Origin: Anagrus nilaparvatae
Taxonomy: Eukaryota; Arthropoda; Insecta; Hymenoptera; Mymaridae
Assembly (NCBI GenBank): GCA_022575985.1
Contig: JAKSXM010000014.1
Location: forward strand, 26,164,001 to 26,228,000
Length of the DNA: 64,000 nt
Direction: 5' to 3'
Below are positions 10,856 through 23,925 of the stretch, piece by piece. The notes under the pieces are model-generated. The model was given only the letters and a program-made list of their open reading frames with translations, was not told where the DNA came from and made no database searches. Each line of letters starts with the position of its first letter. Positions within the stretch are counted from its first letter, which is position 1. Position numbers and translations under genes: made by a program.

Positions 10856-13800
10856 GTGAGTTTAACCAAGTGATACTTGACCCACTTACTTTATTAAGAT
10901 TTGTATTGTATATGAAATGGTCTAAGAAATTCCTAAGAAATATATTTTTATAATTTTTGTTGTTGTTAAAGTAATTTAAGTTATTTGATTTTAAATTTTG
11001 CAAGACAACAAATTAAGACCATGAAATCATTCTTTGCGGTACGTTATCCTTACGGAGGAACACTTGTCAAAGATAAACTTCCGAACTATATCCATGTATT
11101 TATAAGTTCCATGTAGGGAAGTTTTACTATACTCCAGTCGAAATGCGCTAATTGGTCTAATATCGATAACCGGTTTAAGAAAAGGTCTAATGAGTTTTTT
11201 TAAATAGGTTTAGAAATATCCTTTTTACTTCATTTCTTGGATATATCTGAATTTGAGAAAATTTTGCTCCAAATTTTGGGCCCTAAAAAATAAAAAAAAT
11301 TTCATTATTTTTTAACTTTATTATATGCAAGTATACAAGTTTAAAAAAATTGTTTTTACTTAATTTCTCGGATTTATTACCTAATTTTTTGAAAATTTTG
11401 TTTCAAAATTTTTAGCTTCTAAAAATAAAAAAGACATCAAACTTTTTTTTTTTTGGACATTAGACCTAATTTTTTCCACAAGAATCCTAGTTTCAGGAAA
11501 TTTATTATTACTAGATTTTTTGGATCTTTTACCTAAACATTGAAAAATTTTTGTCTCATGACCCAATGCCTAATTTTTTGCACTAATTCGAGGAAATTGC
11601 TAGATTCTATGTATCCGGGAACCAAAAACGTAATTGCTATACTCAAAAATAATCAATTTTTGGTAATCTTGCACTTTAGGATGTTAACCCTGTTGTAATT
11701 ATCTAGATCATTCCATATACATTATATTTACAATATTCTTATCTATTCACAATATAAAATCTAAAGTTTTAAATTTACCTTTTGTATATTGATTATCATT
11801 ATTTTAATAATGCTAGTTGTAGTAGATTAATCAAAAGTTTATTAAAGAAATAATTAAAAGAGAAAAACTTTTAATGAACCTATTATTTTTAATATCAGAT
11901 ATCTTATTTGTTTTAAATAAATTACTTTTTTTTTCAATTTAAAGTTAAAAAATCAAATTTTTTTAAAGATTTTTAATAAGAAATACAGTTTACTCTCGAA
12001 AAATTAGTTAGCATGTATTTTTAAAGTAGCTGCAAAAGTTTTTTAAGAACCTGTACATTTGTTTAGAAGGTAAGTACCTAAAAAAAATAAAAAATGAACT
12101 CAAAATGAAGATAAATAAGTTTTTAAAAAAGAGGGTTCCTTGATTAATTACATTTTGAATGTGGGCACATGATAAGAAACAGAAGAAAATATTTTTTTTT
12201 AAATAAGAGAAAAGTTTATCTTTCATTTAAAATCTGATAAAAAGTGAAATCAATACTATAAATTATTTTTTTTTTGTAAACGTAAAATTATTCATAGTTG
12301 ATAGATTAAATAGATCAAGAAAATTAATCAAGGGTAAAAAACTAAGATATATTAATTTTTAAAATAACAAAATAATTAAGATAAATGAAGAATTTATTCA
12401 TGAAGAAAAAATTTTTTCCAACATAAAAAAAGTCATTCACAGAAATTTAAATATACATAAATTATCTATAATATTATATGTAGAAGCCAGAAATGAACTG
12501 CGATTTACTTTTTTTTAAATAAAATTTTTATTTCATGAAATATTTGAACAAATTTTTATTTTCTTGCATTTAAACTTTTTATTTCTCGAGGTTAAGCATT
12601 TTCTATATAAGCCAGAGAAAAGTTTCTAATTTCTGCTCTTTTATTATTTTTTAAAATTTTGTTTGCTAATTTGCATTTAAATTTAATCTGAAAATGCATC
12701 AGATTTAACTCTAGTTGTGCAGCTAAAAAGGTAAGGAAGAACAGGAGATGTTATGGTAGTTGAAAGTCCTCTATATCCTCAGTTAATCTAAATGGACCTA
12801 CTGGGCCTAGAAATTAGACCCTTTAGCAGGATTCTATGTCATATGATAGGACTTTATTTCACACCCTTTTAACAGTATGCTATGTATTTACAGTAACAAT
12901 CAAATTTTCAAATTTTTTAGGAATAATTAAATTTGCTATGATTTTGAGGATCTTATTTCTTTGGAAAATAGCCACAAATTTAACCCAGTCCAACTTCCAG
13001 TCTAATATATTCTATCACGCGTAAAATCATAAAACAAAGCAATAAAATAATTTATTAAACGATATCAATAAAAACGTTTATATATACTTTCTCATAAAAT
13101 ATACAAATTTCATAAAATTATAAAATATCTACTTTGATATAAAATTAAAATACGTAATAAATAATTCTTCTTTTATAAATCGACTCTAATATACATATCA
13201 AGCATAAAATATAGTTCGAGGATAGTAGTTATAAAGATAGATCATTATTAATAAAGCTAGAAAAGTTGACTAATAATGTTATATCCTTTTCCTATGTTAT
13301 ATCTTTTTCCTTTGATAATTTCATACATCGTTGACAAACTGTGTGTAATATTATAACCTTTGTTATATTCTATATACTAAATTTTCAAGTATTAAACCAC
13401 CCCCTTCCTCCCCCTTGCCTTCGAATGAAAATTTTTTCTATATTTATAATAAATATCCAATAAAAAATTTTTTTTATTGTTATTCAGTATTGTATGACGC
13501 AGATTTAAACGTTGGTTAGATTGTTATACTTTTTGTATTCAGAAAGTACCTATACTTGACATTTTTTTCCTTAGGATCATCCTTATATAAGATATTATCC
13601 ACGTTAGATCCTATTGTGTTAATACACTATTGAAAAAAATAAAGAACCAAACAAGCGCTATTGTTTTTTTTTTTTATATTTTTGTGTCCTTATATACATT
13701 TTTATAAAAAAAATCCTCCTGAGGCTTTTTGTCGACCGAGTTTTTTAAAGTATAAGAACCTTGAATTTAGCTTTAAGGATAAAAAATATTTGAAAATTAA

Positions 13801-14281
13801 AAAGTTATTGTATATTTAAATATAAATTAAGTTATATTTATATATATTTTAAAGAAAAAAAAATTTTTTTTCTTTATTATTTTTATTGAGGTTATGTTCT
13901 TCGATATAACATTGAATTTTTTTATACTTATGTGATTAATTATGTTACAATAATTGTACAGTCAAGTTTATGAGATAAAAAAATATTATGCTTTTATAAT
14001 TAATAAATAATGAAAATTTTACGATTAAGATTTAACATCTCTTATTATTTCGACTTAATTCGGATCCATAGAAAGTTTTTTTAGGGGGGGGGGAGGGTCA
14101 ATTTGGAATCTAGTTACAAACAACTTTGTAACAAAAGGTTTCTAAAAATTTGGGGGGGGGGGGGTCAATCCATTGCTGCTTAATAATTAGGAGAGGAAAA
14201 ATTGGATAAAAAAGATAAAAATTACCAACGAGAAGGAACCAATTGACCCCTTTGACATTTTCCCGTATCTGTCCTTTAGTG

Positions 14282-14842
14282 GAGGAAATAATTACAGAGC
14301 CTTTAATCTTTCCACCAATACCAAAAACTGACTTGTAAAATTCGCTTCAGTATTAACCTAGCCAAAAAGTTTATTTTCGAACGGAAGGGGGTCCGGAAGA
14401 AGATTGGGTTTGTATTGCCACTTTTGGAGGTGAAAAAATTGTTTAAAAAGCGATTGAAATCGATGAAAGTTTTGCATTCTAAAAGGAAAAGATAAAAATG
14501 AATTTTTTAATTAAATGCACCCCTTTAAAGTTAAAGCTCTTAAAACTTTGAATACTTTAAGTATTTCATTCGAAAAAATCAAAGTTTTAAGGGCTTTAAC
14601 TTTAAAGGGATGCATTTAATTTAAAAATTCATTTTCATCTTTTCCTTTTAGAATGCAAAAATTAATCGATTCCAATCTCTTTTTAAAAAATTTGTTTCAC
14701 CTCCAAAAAGGGACAAACCAACTCCAATGGGGGTTCATCCAAAAGGTTTAAGTATATAAACTTTTTGGCTAGTACTAAAGTGAATTTCTCAAAGATTGAC
14801 GTTACTTGTTGGCGTTGGTAGGAAACTGTTAATTACCTCATT
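14282..14842. repeat. Inverted repeat, about 560 bases
   Basis: Long imperfect palindrome. ACCTAGCCAAAAAGTTTA pairs with AAACTTTTTGGCTAGTACT, GAATGCAAAAATT with its counterpart near 14483, and CCCTTTAAAGTTAAAGC with GCTTTAACTTTAAAGGG around a centre near 14560. The outer arms (GGAGGAAATAATTACAGAG and its partner near 14830) are more diverged. Foldback MITE, no coding. Confidence 0.8.
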
Positions 14843-15594
14843 TTGATGTAATGATTTTCCTTTATTACTTGTATAAAAACAGATAAATACATTATAAAAA
14901 TGGTATCCTTTAGGATATTAAATTTACTGTCAAGAAATTATACTTGATAATATTTTTTGAGCTTCCTGGATTATTTCATTAGTAAATCATCAATTTAGGA
15001 TAATTTTTGAAAAACCTGTTTAAAAATTCAAATCAAAATTTAAAACAAATCAGATATATGGACATAAAACATAAATTTTAATAAAATTGCTAATTTTTAT
15101 AATATATGTTTAAGCTAAAAATTAGCAAAATTAATTTTGTTTATAGTGTACATGAATATGTTAATTAATTCTTAAGAAAATATACCTTTATGTAAAAATA
15201 AAAATTATTAAATGCCGTAAACATAAATTTAAGATTAAATAAAGTTTATAATTATTCAGAAAATATGCATTCAAGTATACAAAACTACTCATTTAAGCAC
15301 TCACGTAAATTTATGCGTACACATAAAATTAAAGAAAACTTAATAAAAGATAAAATATTTATACTCGACTGCCATTTATTTTCAAGGCTTTAGATCTTTA
15401 GGCTTTGAACAGAAAAATTGTTATATAAATTTTAAATACATGATTCAATATGAAAATCAAAATGAAAATTACTAATTTTAATTTTACTAATCAGTGCTTG
15501 GAATTAAATATAATTTGAAACGCCTTTTTGACCTGATCGACTTTTTCAATTGACCCGTGAAATTTCCAACAGAATTATAATATAAAAATTATAA

Positions 15595-15614
15595 TAAATA
15601 AATAAATAAATAAA
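15595..15614. repeat. AAAT tetranucleotide repeat
   Basis: Five tandem AAAT/AATA units. Confidence 0.85.
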
Positions 15615-17388
15615 TCAACTAATTAAATTTTATAAAAACAATTCTAAATATCAAAAATTGAAGTTTATCGTTACAGCTTTTCGAAGGAATATGTAGAATA
15701 TAAGGAGTGTATATAAGTTAAAGTGATTGGTAAATTTGCAAATTAGTAAACTTAGTTGTTTGTATTTATAAAAGTTATTGAAGAGTTGTTCAAGTTGTTT
15801 GAGGATAATTCTAAGCTTCGACTAGAAATGCAAATTCGTAAGAAATTTATATACAGACGAAAAAGGATGCATACCTTAAGAATTTCAACCTGTTTATCAT
15901 ATGATTGAGCAAGTTATTTTAAAATTTATTAAAAGTTTTTCAAACTTTTTACTGTATATGAAAATAGGAGAATTTTGAAAGTTAATGTAGAAGAAACTGT
16001 ACTGCTGAAGGGGAACTAAAAGTAACTTCTGTAATATACTAATTTTTGTGAGGAATTACCTAACTAATTTTACATAAAATTTCTAAATAAAAATCGTAAA
16101 TTTACTCATTTTTCGCAAATAAACAACTTTCGGAAATCTATGCAATTTTTGTTGTTGAAAATTAGCTGTTTGAAAAGTATTTCTAAATTGGCAAATAATT
16201 TTAACGAGTCACGAAAAATAGAGATTTGGACGAATTTTTTCGAAAATATCTTATGTGGTAATTACTTTTTAATAATTTTTTTCCTTAATAAAGATCAAAA
16301 AAGTTTTAAGATTAGATTATGTAAATTACTGCTTGATTTTGGTATAATTGAAGAAGTTTAATGTCTAAGAAAATAAAATTAAGTCGATTCGAAAATTTTG
16401 AATAGTTGAGATTATCATTATAATTGTTCAATTTTATAATAGACATTTGTAAGTCAACGTACTTTAAAATTCTAATTCGATAAATTACATCTTCTGAACT
16501 TCAGATATTTATGTCAGTCCATTTGTCTATTCTAATATCATTATAGCAAATGAAAAATCATAATTTCAATTTTTATAACATCAAATTTGTTTAACAAAGT
16601 ATAATATTTACAAAGTATAATATTTTTTTCTAAGGCAAAAAAACCTTCGGCCCTAAGTTTAAAAAAAAGCTATTTCAGTAAAAAAAAAAAACACAAATCA
16701 GTGATAAACTTTTGAATATTCACTCCATCAGATTTCATTTTACAGTCTAAGAAGCGTGAAATATAATATTTACAACTTTCAACTACATTTTTTCGAAACT
16801 GAACGAATTTAAGAATATATTCTCATAGTTTCAGCTTTATATAAAATGACTTTACAAAAAAAAGACTGTAATTGAAACTTTTATCAAAGAAACTATATAT
16901 TTTCCAACAGAAATCTCTATCTAAATTGTATTTCTTTGAACCAATCCAAAATAAAAAGTCTTTTAAAGGTCTTAAAAAAGTCTCAAGTCGGAAAAAAAAT
17001 AATACAAAGAGTATATCGAATAACTTTATAAAATTTAAATCAGAAAGGATTGTATACAACATTTACTATAAAAAAAAATACACCCCTTCACAGAATTTCG
17101 ACACTATTCAAAATTTTTTAATCTATTTTTAAGAGCCTTAGAGATTCATCTTTATTCAAAAAATATTTGATATTTTGAAAAAATTTGAAATTCCTGTATT
17201 TGTAAAAGATAATTCTCGCTTTTAAATGTAAATTTTGGGCTAAAATTTATGTTTTCACAAAGGAACCATATTTCTTTTTGGCAAATAAATAACAAACAGC
17301 CTGCGTTAGAAACTATAAATCAATGAGAGGAGTGTCTGTACATATGCGTAGATAAATTTTAAAAAGTTCGTAAAACACTACTAATTTA

Positions 17389-17413
17389 TGTGTGTGAATG
17401 TGTGTGTGTGTGT
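17389..17413. repeat. TG dinucleotide repeat
   Basis: TG units with one GAA interruption. Confidence 0.9.
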
Positions 17414-18324
17414 AAAAACTTCTAATTATACCAAAAGCAATTAAGTATAGAAAAAAAATAAAGTTCTTATACACTTAAATTGAAAGCCAATAACGTTTTA
17501 TATTTCTCTTAACAACATAAAATATTTATTTTTAATTGATTAATGAAAAAAGTTTTTTTTCCTTGTAAAAATAAAAATGTTTTACATGTACTGTATTTAC
17601 AATAAACTTTTTTTTGTTGAAAGATTTCTTACTTACAAAAGCAATTTCAGTAAGTTAACAATGATGTCATGTATTTTATCATATATACACACACACAGGC
17701 ACATATATATAGAATTTTTATGAAAAAAGATATAAAAGCTCGTTTTGTTAGGTTACTCTTAAGCAGTTTTCAAGATATCCCTTATTCAAACTCTCGCTTA
17801 ATATATTGCACACTGGCTGCTCTTTTTCTTCTGTTTTTTAGTACATAAATATAAATGTATGCATTATATAAAAAATGTATAGTTATATATAAAGAAAGAG
17901 ATATTTGAATATTCATTTTGATACTGACAATATTTTAACACTATGGTATTTATGCTGGGAAATGTAAATGTTGGTGTTTATGTGTCGAATTCTTTAAAAT
18001 TTGAAGTATGCTTGTGTCGTGTTGGTATTTTCCTCGATTTTTTGGCCTATATTTTTAACTGCTGTAGTGTCAAGATTTATAAGGCATAAATCATATTTTT
18101 TGAGGGTGCTTGAACTTTTGTTGTGTAAATTAAATACGAAAATTGAAAATCCTAGACTTTATTACAAAGCTCAATACTTAAATTTTCAATTCGGTATGCT
18201 TATTTTTATCGAATTTATCATTTATTTTTCTAAGTACAATATTTTTAATACAGTGGATTTTATTTACCATGATTTTTTCAAATTAATACCACTTTTTTCA
18301 AAATTCCTAATTTATTATTTGAGT

Positions 18325-18765
18325 TTAAAAAAATTATAACCGGTATGTGTAAACACAACTTAAATGCATGGAACGTTTTTACTATACAGCTCAGGACTAT
18401 GTATCATGCTTAAATGTTACACAACATTAAAATACAATTTAATTACAATTTGCTATTTACATAATTTGTAATTATCCCCTTTACTAGATGTTAAGATTCT
18501 AAACCCAAACTATTCTGATTCCCTAAATCTTTACTATTCTAAGTCCTCAAATCGAATATATTTTAAGTCCCTTAACTTTAATTATTATAAGTCTCTAAGT
18601 CCAAATTATTCCAAGTCACCAAATCAAAATTATTTTAAGTCCCATTTAATCGCCCCCTTAAATCGGATACATTTGACGTCCCTCTTAATTTGGATCTTTT
18701 TGACCCCCCCCCTTAATTCTCGAATCCCCCTATTGGATACCTCGCCCTATAAACATGTTCCAATG
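18325..18765 (+). repeat. Minisatellite-bearing dispersed element, best plus-strand copy
   Basis: Begins TTATAACCGGTATGTGTAAA and continues AATTTGCTATTTACATAATTT and GATGTTAAGATTCTAAACCC. It then has at least six units close to TAAGTCCCTAAATCAAAATTA, a C-rich stretch (GACCCCCCCCC) and CTATAAACATGTTCCAATG. Non-coding. Confidence 0.82.
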
Positions 18766-20183
18766 TTTTTAATTTCTGATAATTTTGAGATTTATAAAAA
18801 AATGAATATTCATAAATTACAAGTCACTAAGTATAATACAACCACCCAAAATCCTCAAAATTATAAAATTTCTATTAAATACATAATTTCAAATAATAAA
18901 TCATCTAATTTAGGTATTTGAATAAACAAAAAAGCAAAGGAGTTTTGCCATTTTATAATGTTTAAATGTTTTTGCTTATATTTCAGTGACTTTTTTTGCG
19001 AGAATTCGACATGTACATGTTTTTTAAATGAAGTTATATACTTATTTGTTTCTTTTTTTTTTTTATACATTTGTCGCTCAAAATGTAAAAGGAAATATGA
19101 GAAATGAGTGCCAAAATAAAAAAAAAAATGGTAATATTTGTATGAGCGTTTTTAAATGTATTGCTTTTACTTGAATATTTTTTCTTTTTATTATTTTTTT
19201 TTAAAATGTCTGGTTATGAATTTAAATGTATAAAGATAAAAAAAAAATTATGATATTTAGACATATTAGTCTGTCAGTTATTTTAAAAAAGTTGCTTGAA
19301 TTTTTGGTTACCGCAGGCAAAATTAAGCAGCGTGGAATAAAAAGATATGATTCCAGTTCAACTATGACCAAATAAATTAGCTCAAATGCAGTAAATATTC
19401 GGTACTAAAAAAAGCAATGCAAGTTCTACAGGATACAAAAAGCGGTTCTTACCAAAATAACGTACTCCATTCTACTATCGGTTTAAAAAAGATATCAACT
19501 GACAAACACGATGAACCTTATTGATTTCCAAAGAATCTTCTATTATTAACAAAAGAACATTTGCATAGCAGTTCATATCTTTTTCGAACCAATAGTAACC
19601 AGGGTAATTTCATTAAAAAAATATAAAATAATAATCTAGGTCTGAAAATTTAGCATGAACGTTAGCAAAACGCTATATAATTAAAAAATTAATCAACCAA
19701 CTCATACTCATAAATTTTGAGAAAAAAAAAGTTAATTATTTTAATTAAATACATTTCCTTTTAATTAATAATTAAATGAAATAATTATTAATATGACAAT
19801 TTTTTAGGTGAAAGGAAATGTGATTTTAATAAAAAGCTTTTAATTGCACTTAATATAATATATGAAAAATTTTATTTTACCTTTCAACGAATATTATTTA
19901 ATAAATTCTTTCAATTTCTAATTGACGTATAAAATATGTATTTAAAAAAAAGGAAAATAAAATCATTATGTATGTGGGAGAAGTTTGGGGTATAATGGAA
20001 TTTTTTTTAGTTATATAACTTAAATGGAAATAAAAAATAGTTTTTAAATTATACATAAGGGATTGTATAAATTATATGATTAAGTTGTTCGAATTAGGAC
20101 ATTACAAAATATTTTATAGGAATTTACTCGGGAATTTAGTTGATAAAAAATGAAATTTTCACTTTACTACTATAATAAAAACA

Positions 20184-20220
20184 TTCTCGCAAGTGAAATG
20201 GATTTAGAAACATATATAAG
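20184..20220 (+). promoter_or_regulatory. PSE-TATA-like module 1
   Basis: TTCTCGCAAGTGAAATGGATT (20184-20204), spacer TAGAAACA, TATATAAG at 20213. If it works like an insect U6 promoter, a transcript would begin near 20243. A TTTT at 20294-20297 could end it after about 55 bases. No known small RNA follows. Confidence 0.55.
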
Positions 20221-20552
20221 TAAGTATATGAAATTGAGAGTTCATATAATCTTGAAATATAAACAAAGTCATTTATTACATTACTAACTAGAATTTTAAC
20301 CTTTGAACGTTAGTTATTTGTTTGGTAAAACTCGTGCTATTATGCAATTTATAATTTATAAGCTCATCCTTACAGATTTCGACACTCATATAATCAATTT
20401 CTTTACTCTAATTTTAATGAATATAATAAAATCGAATGTAGATTTATTATTAAATTAAAATATTTAGGTATAAAAAACGAGGTAAAAAATAAATTGTATT
20501 AGGTGGATTTTAATCTTTGGTTGTTTGTTGCTTATTTTCAGCCAGAAAATGT

Positions 20553-20957
20553 TACCCGCTCGGGGAAGTTACTCTTGTATTACGCGTATTTCAATCGTGG
20601 CTTCACTTTTGGCTTATTTATTATTTTATGAAAAATTTTCAAGTAAAACTAAGAACATATCTTTAATCGTCATTATCTCCTTTATCTAAATATATAGAAT
20701 TTCAAGTCATTTTAAAAATTAGTTTTTGAGAAAATTGATTTTTTCTTTTCGATTTTTTATGATGTGAAGTAAATTAATTTACTCGAAAACTAATTTTTAA
20801 AATGACTTGAAATTCTATATTTAGATAAAGCAGATATTGACGATTAAGGATATGTTTTTGGTTTTACTTGAAAATTTTTCATAAAATAATAAATAAGGCA
20901 AAAGTGAAGCCACGATTGAAATACGCGTAATACAAGAGTAACTTCCCCGATCGGGTA
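20553..20957. mobile_element. Foldback MITE, about 400 bases, flanked by TA
   Basis: TACCCGCTCGGGGAAGTTAC at the left matches the inverse of the right end. The arms pair almost perfectly over about 190 bases (for example CAATCGTGGCTTCAC with GTGAAGCCACGATTG) around a T-rich centre near 20755. TA stands at both outer edges. No transposase frame. Confidence 0.88.
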
Positions 20958-21013
20958 GGTTAGGTTTTGAAAAATTGAAAAAATTGAAAAATTTTAATAA
21001 ATTACAAATAGTC

Positions 21014-21266
21014 TAGGCGCCAGCAATACTAATCACGCCCAAAAATTAAATTTCTTTTTCCGAGGATAAAATAGGTGGCATTTATGTTTTTTGACCCACT
21101 AAACACGAATCCGGGGTCTATTTTGCAAAATTGACCACGAAATTCGCAAAATGGACCCCGGGTTCGTGTTCAGCGGGTCAAAAACATTAATACCACCTAT
21201 TTTTATCCTCGGAAAAAGAAATTTAATTTCTTAATTTTTGAGCGTGATTAGTATGGCTGGCGCCTA
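21014..21266. mobile_element. Foldback MITE, about 250 bases, flanked by TA
   Basis: TAGGCGCCAGCAATACTAAT pairs with ATTAGTATGGCTGGCGCCTA. The arms continue through ATTAAATTTCTTTTTCCGAG and CGAATCCGGGGTC to a centre near 21135. It lies only 56 bases from the previous element and has a different terminal sequence, so it is a second family. Confidence 0.88.
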
Positions 21267-21782
21267 GATTAAAAGGTTGGACTCAATAAATGTCCCCATA
21301 GATCACGCCATTTTTTTCAGATCAATAAAATATTTGTTAAGAAAAAGTAAAATCAGTATTATTTAAGTATACGAGTGTATCAGGTTTAGCTAAATATTTA
21401 AATACTTGACAACTTATTGTACACTTCAGAAACATCAAACCATAAAATCAGTATTATTTTATTAATTATCAATAAAAATTTAATCATAACAAACCGGTTA
21501 ACCGATAAATCAATTTTATTTAAATTTGAGGCCTTCTTAAAAAACGATTTAAAAAAAATACGAAAAATTATTGTTTTCAACCAAAAACATGGCTTTTAGA
21601 TTTAAAATAAATGCAATAATTTATTGCTCCCCATTTTCCCCTAAATATAAATTCAACTTCATATATTTCACCAAAAAATATGCACGCACACACACACAAA
21701 CATATAACATAAATGTCAATAAAATTCGATTTATGCAATTAAACTTTTTTTTTATTATCATCCTCAGAAAAATATTTTTTTG

Positions 21783-21810
21783 AAAAAAAAAAAAAAAAAA
21801 AAAAAAAAAA
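21783..21810. repeat. A-run of 28 bases
   Basis: Uninterrupted A tract. No retroposed gene was recognised upstream of it. Confidence 0.95.
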
Positions 21811-22483
21811 CTTAATAATTTATCGATATCCAATAACTAATTTAATAATCAATACATATTTAATACATAAACTCGATTTTGGCATTTCCAATATATAACC
21901 TTTTGACTAGATATTTCTCATACACGTAAATGATAAAAAAATGTCAAATCTCTATACTACACGTTAGCTTTCTTTGTACTGTATATTTATTAATTTTACT
22001 TTTTTTTGTTTTTTATTCAATAAAAATTAATTTCTTAAATTATTATTCAATTTCAATATATGAGGTATTTCAAGTATTTAAGAATTTTTATTAAATGCAA
22101 ATTTTATCATAAATTGAATTATATGCTTTAATATTTTTTTTATTTTTACAAAATAAATTTATTTTAAGCTATATTCAATTAAAAAGAGGCGTTTATTTTT
22201 AATTAAAAAAATATATCGTATACTTGAATTAGAAAAAACTTCAAATAGACAGATTTCTAAATAATTGTATTTTGTCTTTTAGTATTTAAATTTAAATTTA
22301 AATTACGAGTTAAATTACTAACATATATCTCAATTTACGAGTCAATTTAGGTATTTTTTAATATTTCATAACTAACGAGGTTTATACTTACTTAATAATA
22401 TGAAAGTAATTTTTAATAGAAGAATGTAAGAAAATAAATTATTGCATCTGAATTTTGAAGCGAAAAAAATTTTAATAAAATTT

Positions 22484-22520
22484 CTCTCGAAAATGAAATG
22501 ACTCGGCAATAGTATAAATA
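22484..22520 (+). promoter_or_regulatory. PSE-TATA-like module 2
   Basis: CTCTCGAAAATGAAATGACTC (22484-22504), spacer GGCAATAG, TATAAATA at 22513. The most diverged of the six, but it keeps TCTCG, TGAAATGA and the 8-base spacing. Confidence 0.45.
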
Positions 22521-22846
22521 TAAGAGGTCACTGTAATAATTTTGATTGAATAATTTTGTGTATAAAGCATTTGAAGAAATAATATCTAAAGTTAGTAATA
22601 AATAAAAAATAGTTTATACATTTTCCTTTAAAAATATGATTTGATAAAATATTTTTTTTCATAGGTTTATTGGATAAACCTTAAATGGTCAAAAATAAAG
22701 TTAGAATATTCTTTATCCTCGGAGATTGAATATATTTTAAGCCTTAGTTCTGGCCGATTAAAAATATTACTATAATTATAGCTTTATGCCATAAACTAAC
22801 TAACAAGTATAACGAAGCAATATCTTTGCTTATAAATTTGTTTTCT

Positions 22847-23529
22847 TTAAGGTTGAATCAATAGCATTTTTTGGGTAAAAATTTCTGGAGATCGAAACTT
22901 CTGGTATGTTTAATATTTTTAGCCATTGATCATGTTATGTGTCCCTTATAATTAAAAAAATAATTTTGAAAATTTATTGACTACTGACGGAGATATTAGC
23001 GCTAGAAATTTCATTAATTTTTGAGGTACTTAATTAATCAAAACTTTTTTATAAATAATCTGATTTTAAAAATCTTTGAGTATAATATTTAGGACATTAT
23101 TTAGCATCGATTCACTAAAAAAAGTTTTAATTTTCTACGTTTCGCCGCGAATAAATTGAGTTGTTGAAAAATTTAGGTTAGGCTTTTTAGCCTAAAAATC
23201 AAAAAACTTGAAATATATTTCACATGATTGTTAAAAATTGAGATTTTTTTAGTGAATCGATGCTAAATAATGTCCTAAATATTATATTCAAAGATTTTTA
23301 TAATTAGACTATTTATAAAAAAGTCTTGAATAATTAAGTACAAAAATTAATGAAATTTCTAGCGCTATTATCTCCGTCAGTAGTCAATAAATTTTCAAAA
23401 TATTTTTTTAAATTTTATGGGACACAGAACATGATTAATGGCTAAAAATATTAAACATTCCAGAATTTTCGATCTCCAGAAATTTTTATTCAAAAAATGC
23501 TATTTCTATCCACCTGATTCAACCTTTAA
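22847..23529. mobile_element. Foldback element, about 680 bases, TTAA at both edges
   Basis: TTTAAGGTTGAATCA at 22846 matches the inverse of TGATTCAACCTTTAAA ending at 23530. The arms pair well over more than 300 bases (GACGGAGATATTAGCGCTAG with CTAGCGCTATTATCTCCGTC) around a centre near 23190. TTAA at both edges could be a piggyBac-type duplication, but it may only be part of the TIR. Confidence 0.85.
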
Positions 23530-23699
23530 ATAGTTCAGTGATATATACACTTAACAAAAAAAAAATTTTAAACCGGTTTCTGAAGTCACAAACTTGGAAA
23601 AAAAAATTTTCTATCTAAACTTGGAACAAATTTACATTTATATTTTGAATCTTCGGCCAAAAAAAAACAATTTTAAGCTCCTAAAATCCTTATTAATCT

Positions 23700-23925
23700 A
23701 TACGCATTCATAGAAATTGTTCTAAGTCCGTATATCAAAATTATTTTAAGTCCCTATATTGAAATTATAATATAAGTCCTTAAGCCCAGATTATTTTAGG
23801 TCCCTAAACCCAGATTATTTTAAGTCCCTAAATTGAAATTATTTTAAGTCCATTTGACCCCCCCCCCTCCAAATGAAATGCTTGAAATACCCCCCCCTGT
23901 CTATAAACCTGTTCCATGTTAAAAT
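23700..23925 (+). repeat. Minisatellite-bearing dispersed element, partial copy
   Basis: Five units such as TAAGTCCCTAAATTGAAATT, then GTCCATTTGACCCCCCC and CTATAAACCTGTTCCATGTTA. Confidence 0.78.

Noticed and set aside
12238..12262. AAAAAGTGAAATCAATACTATAAA, similar to the PSE-TATA module
   Set aside because: Lacks the TTCTCGC part and has the wrong distance to the TATA-like sequence.
12780..12850. Similarity of ATGGACCTACTGGGCCTAGA to part of the foldback element at 61.5 kb
   Set aside because: Only a short stretch resembles GGCCTTCTGGGCCCAGAAAC, and the flanks do not extend the match.
16823..17132. Overlapping open frames on both strands
   Set aside because: Low-complexity Lys/Phe/Ser composition expected from AT-rich intron DNA; neither looks like a protein family.
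18001..18339. 112-codon open frame with hydrophobic stretches
   Set aside because: Starts at TTG; composition follows the AT-rich background (Phe/Ile/Leu/Lys), with no family resemblance, no splice or promoter context.
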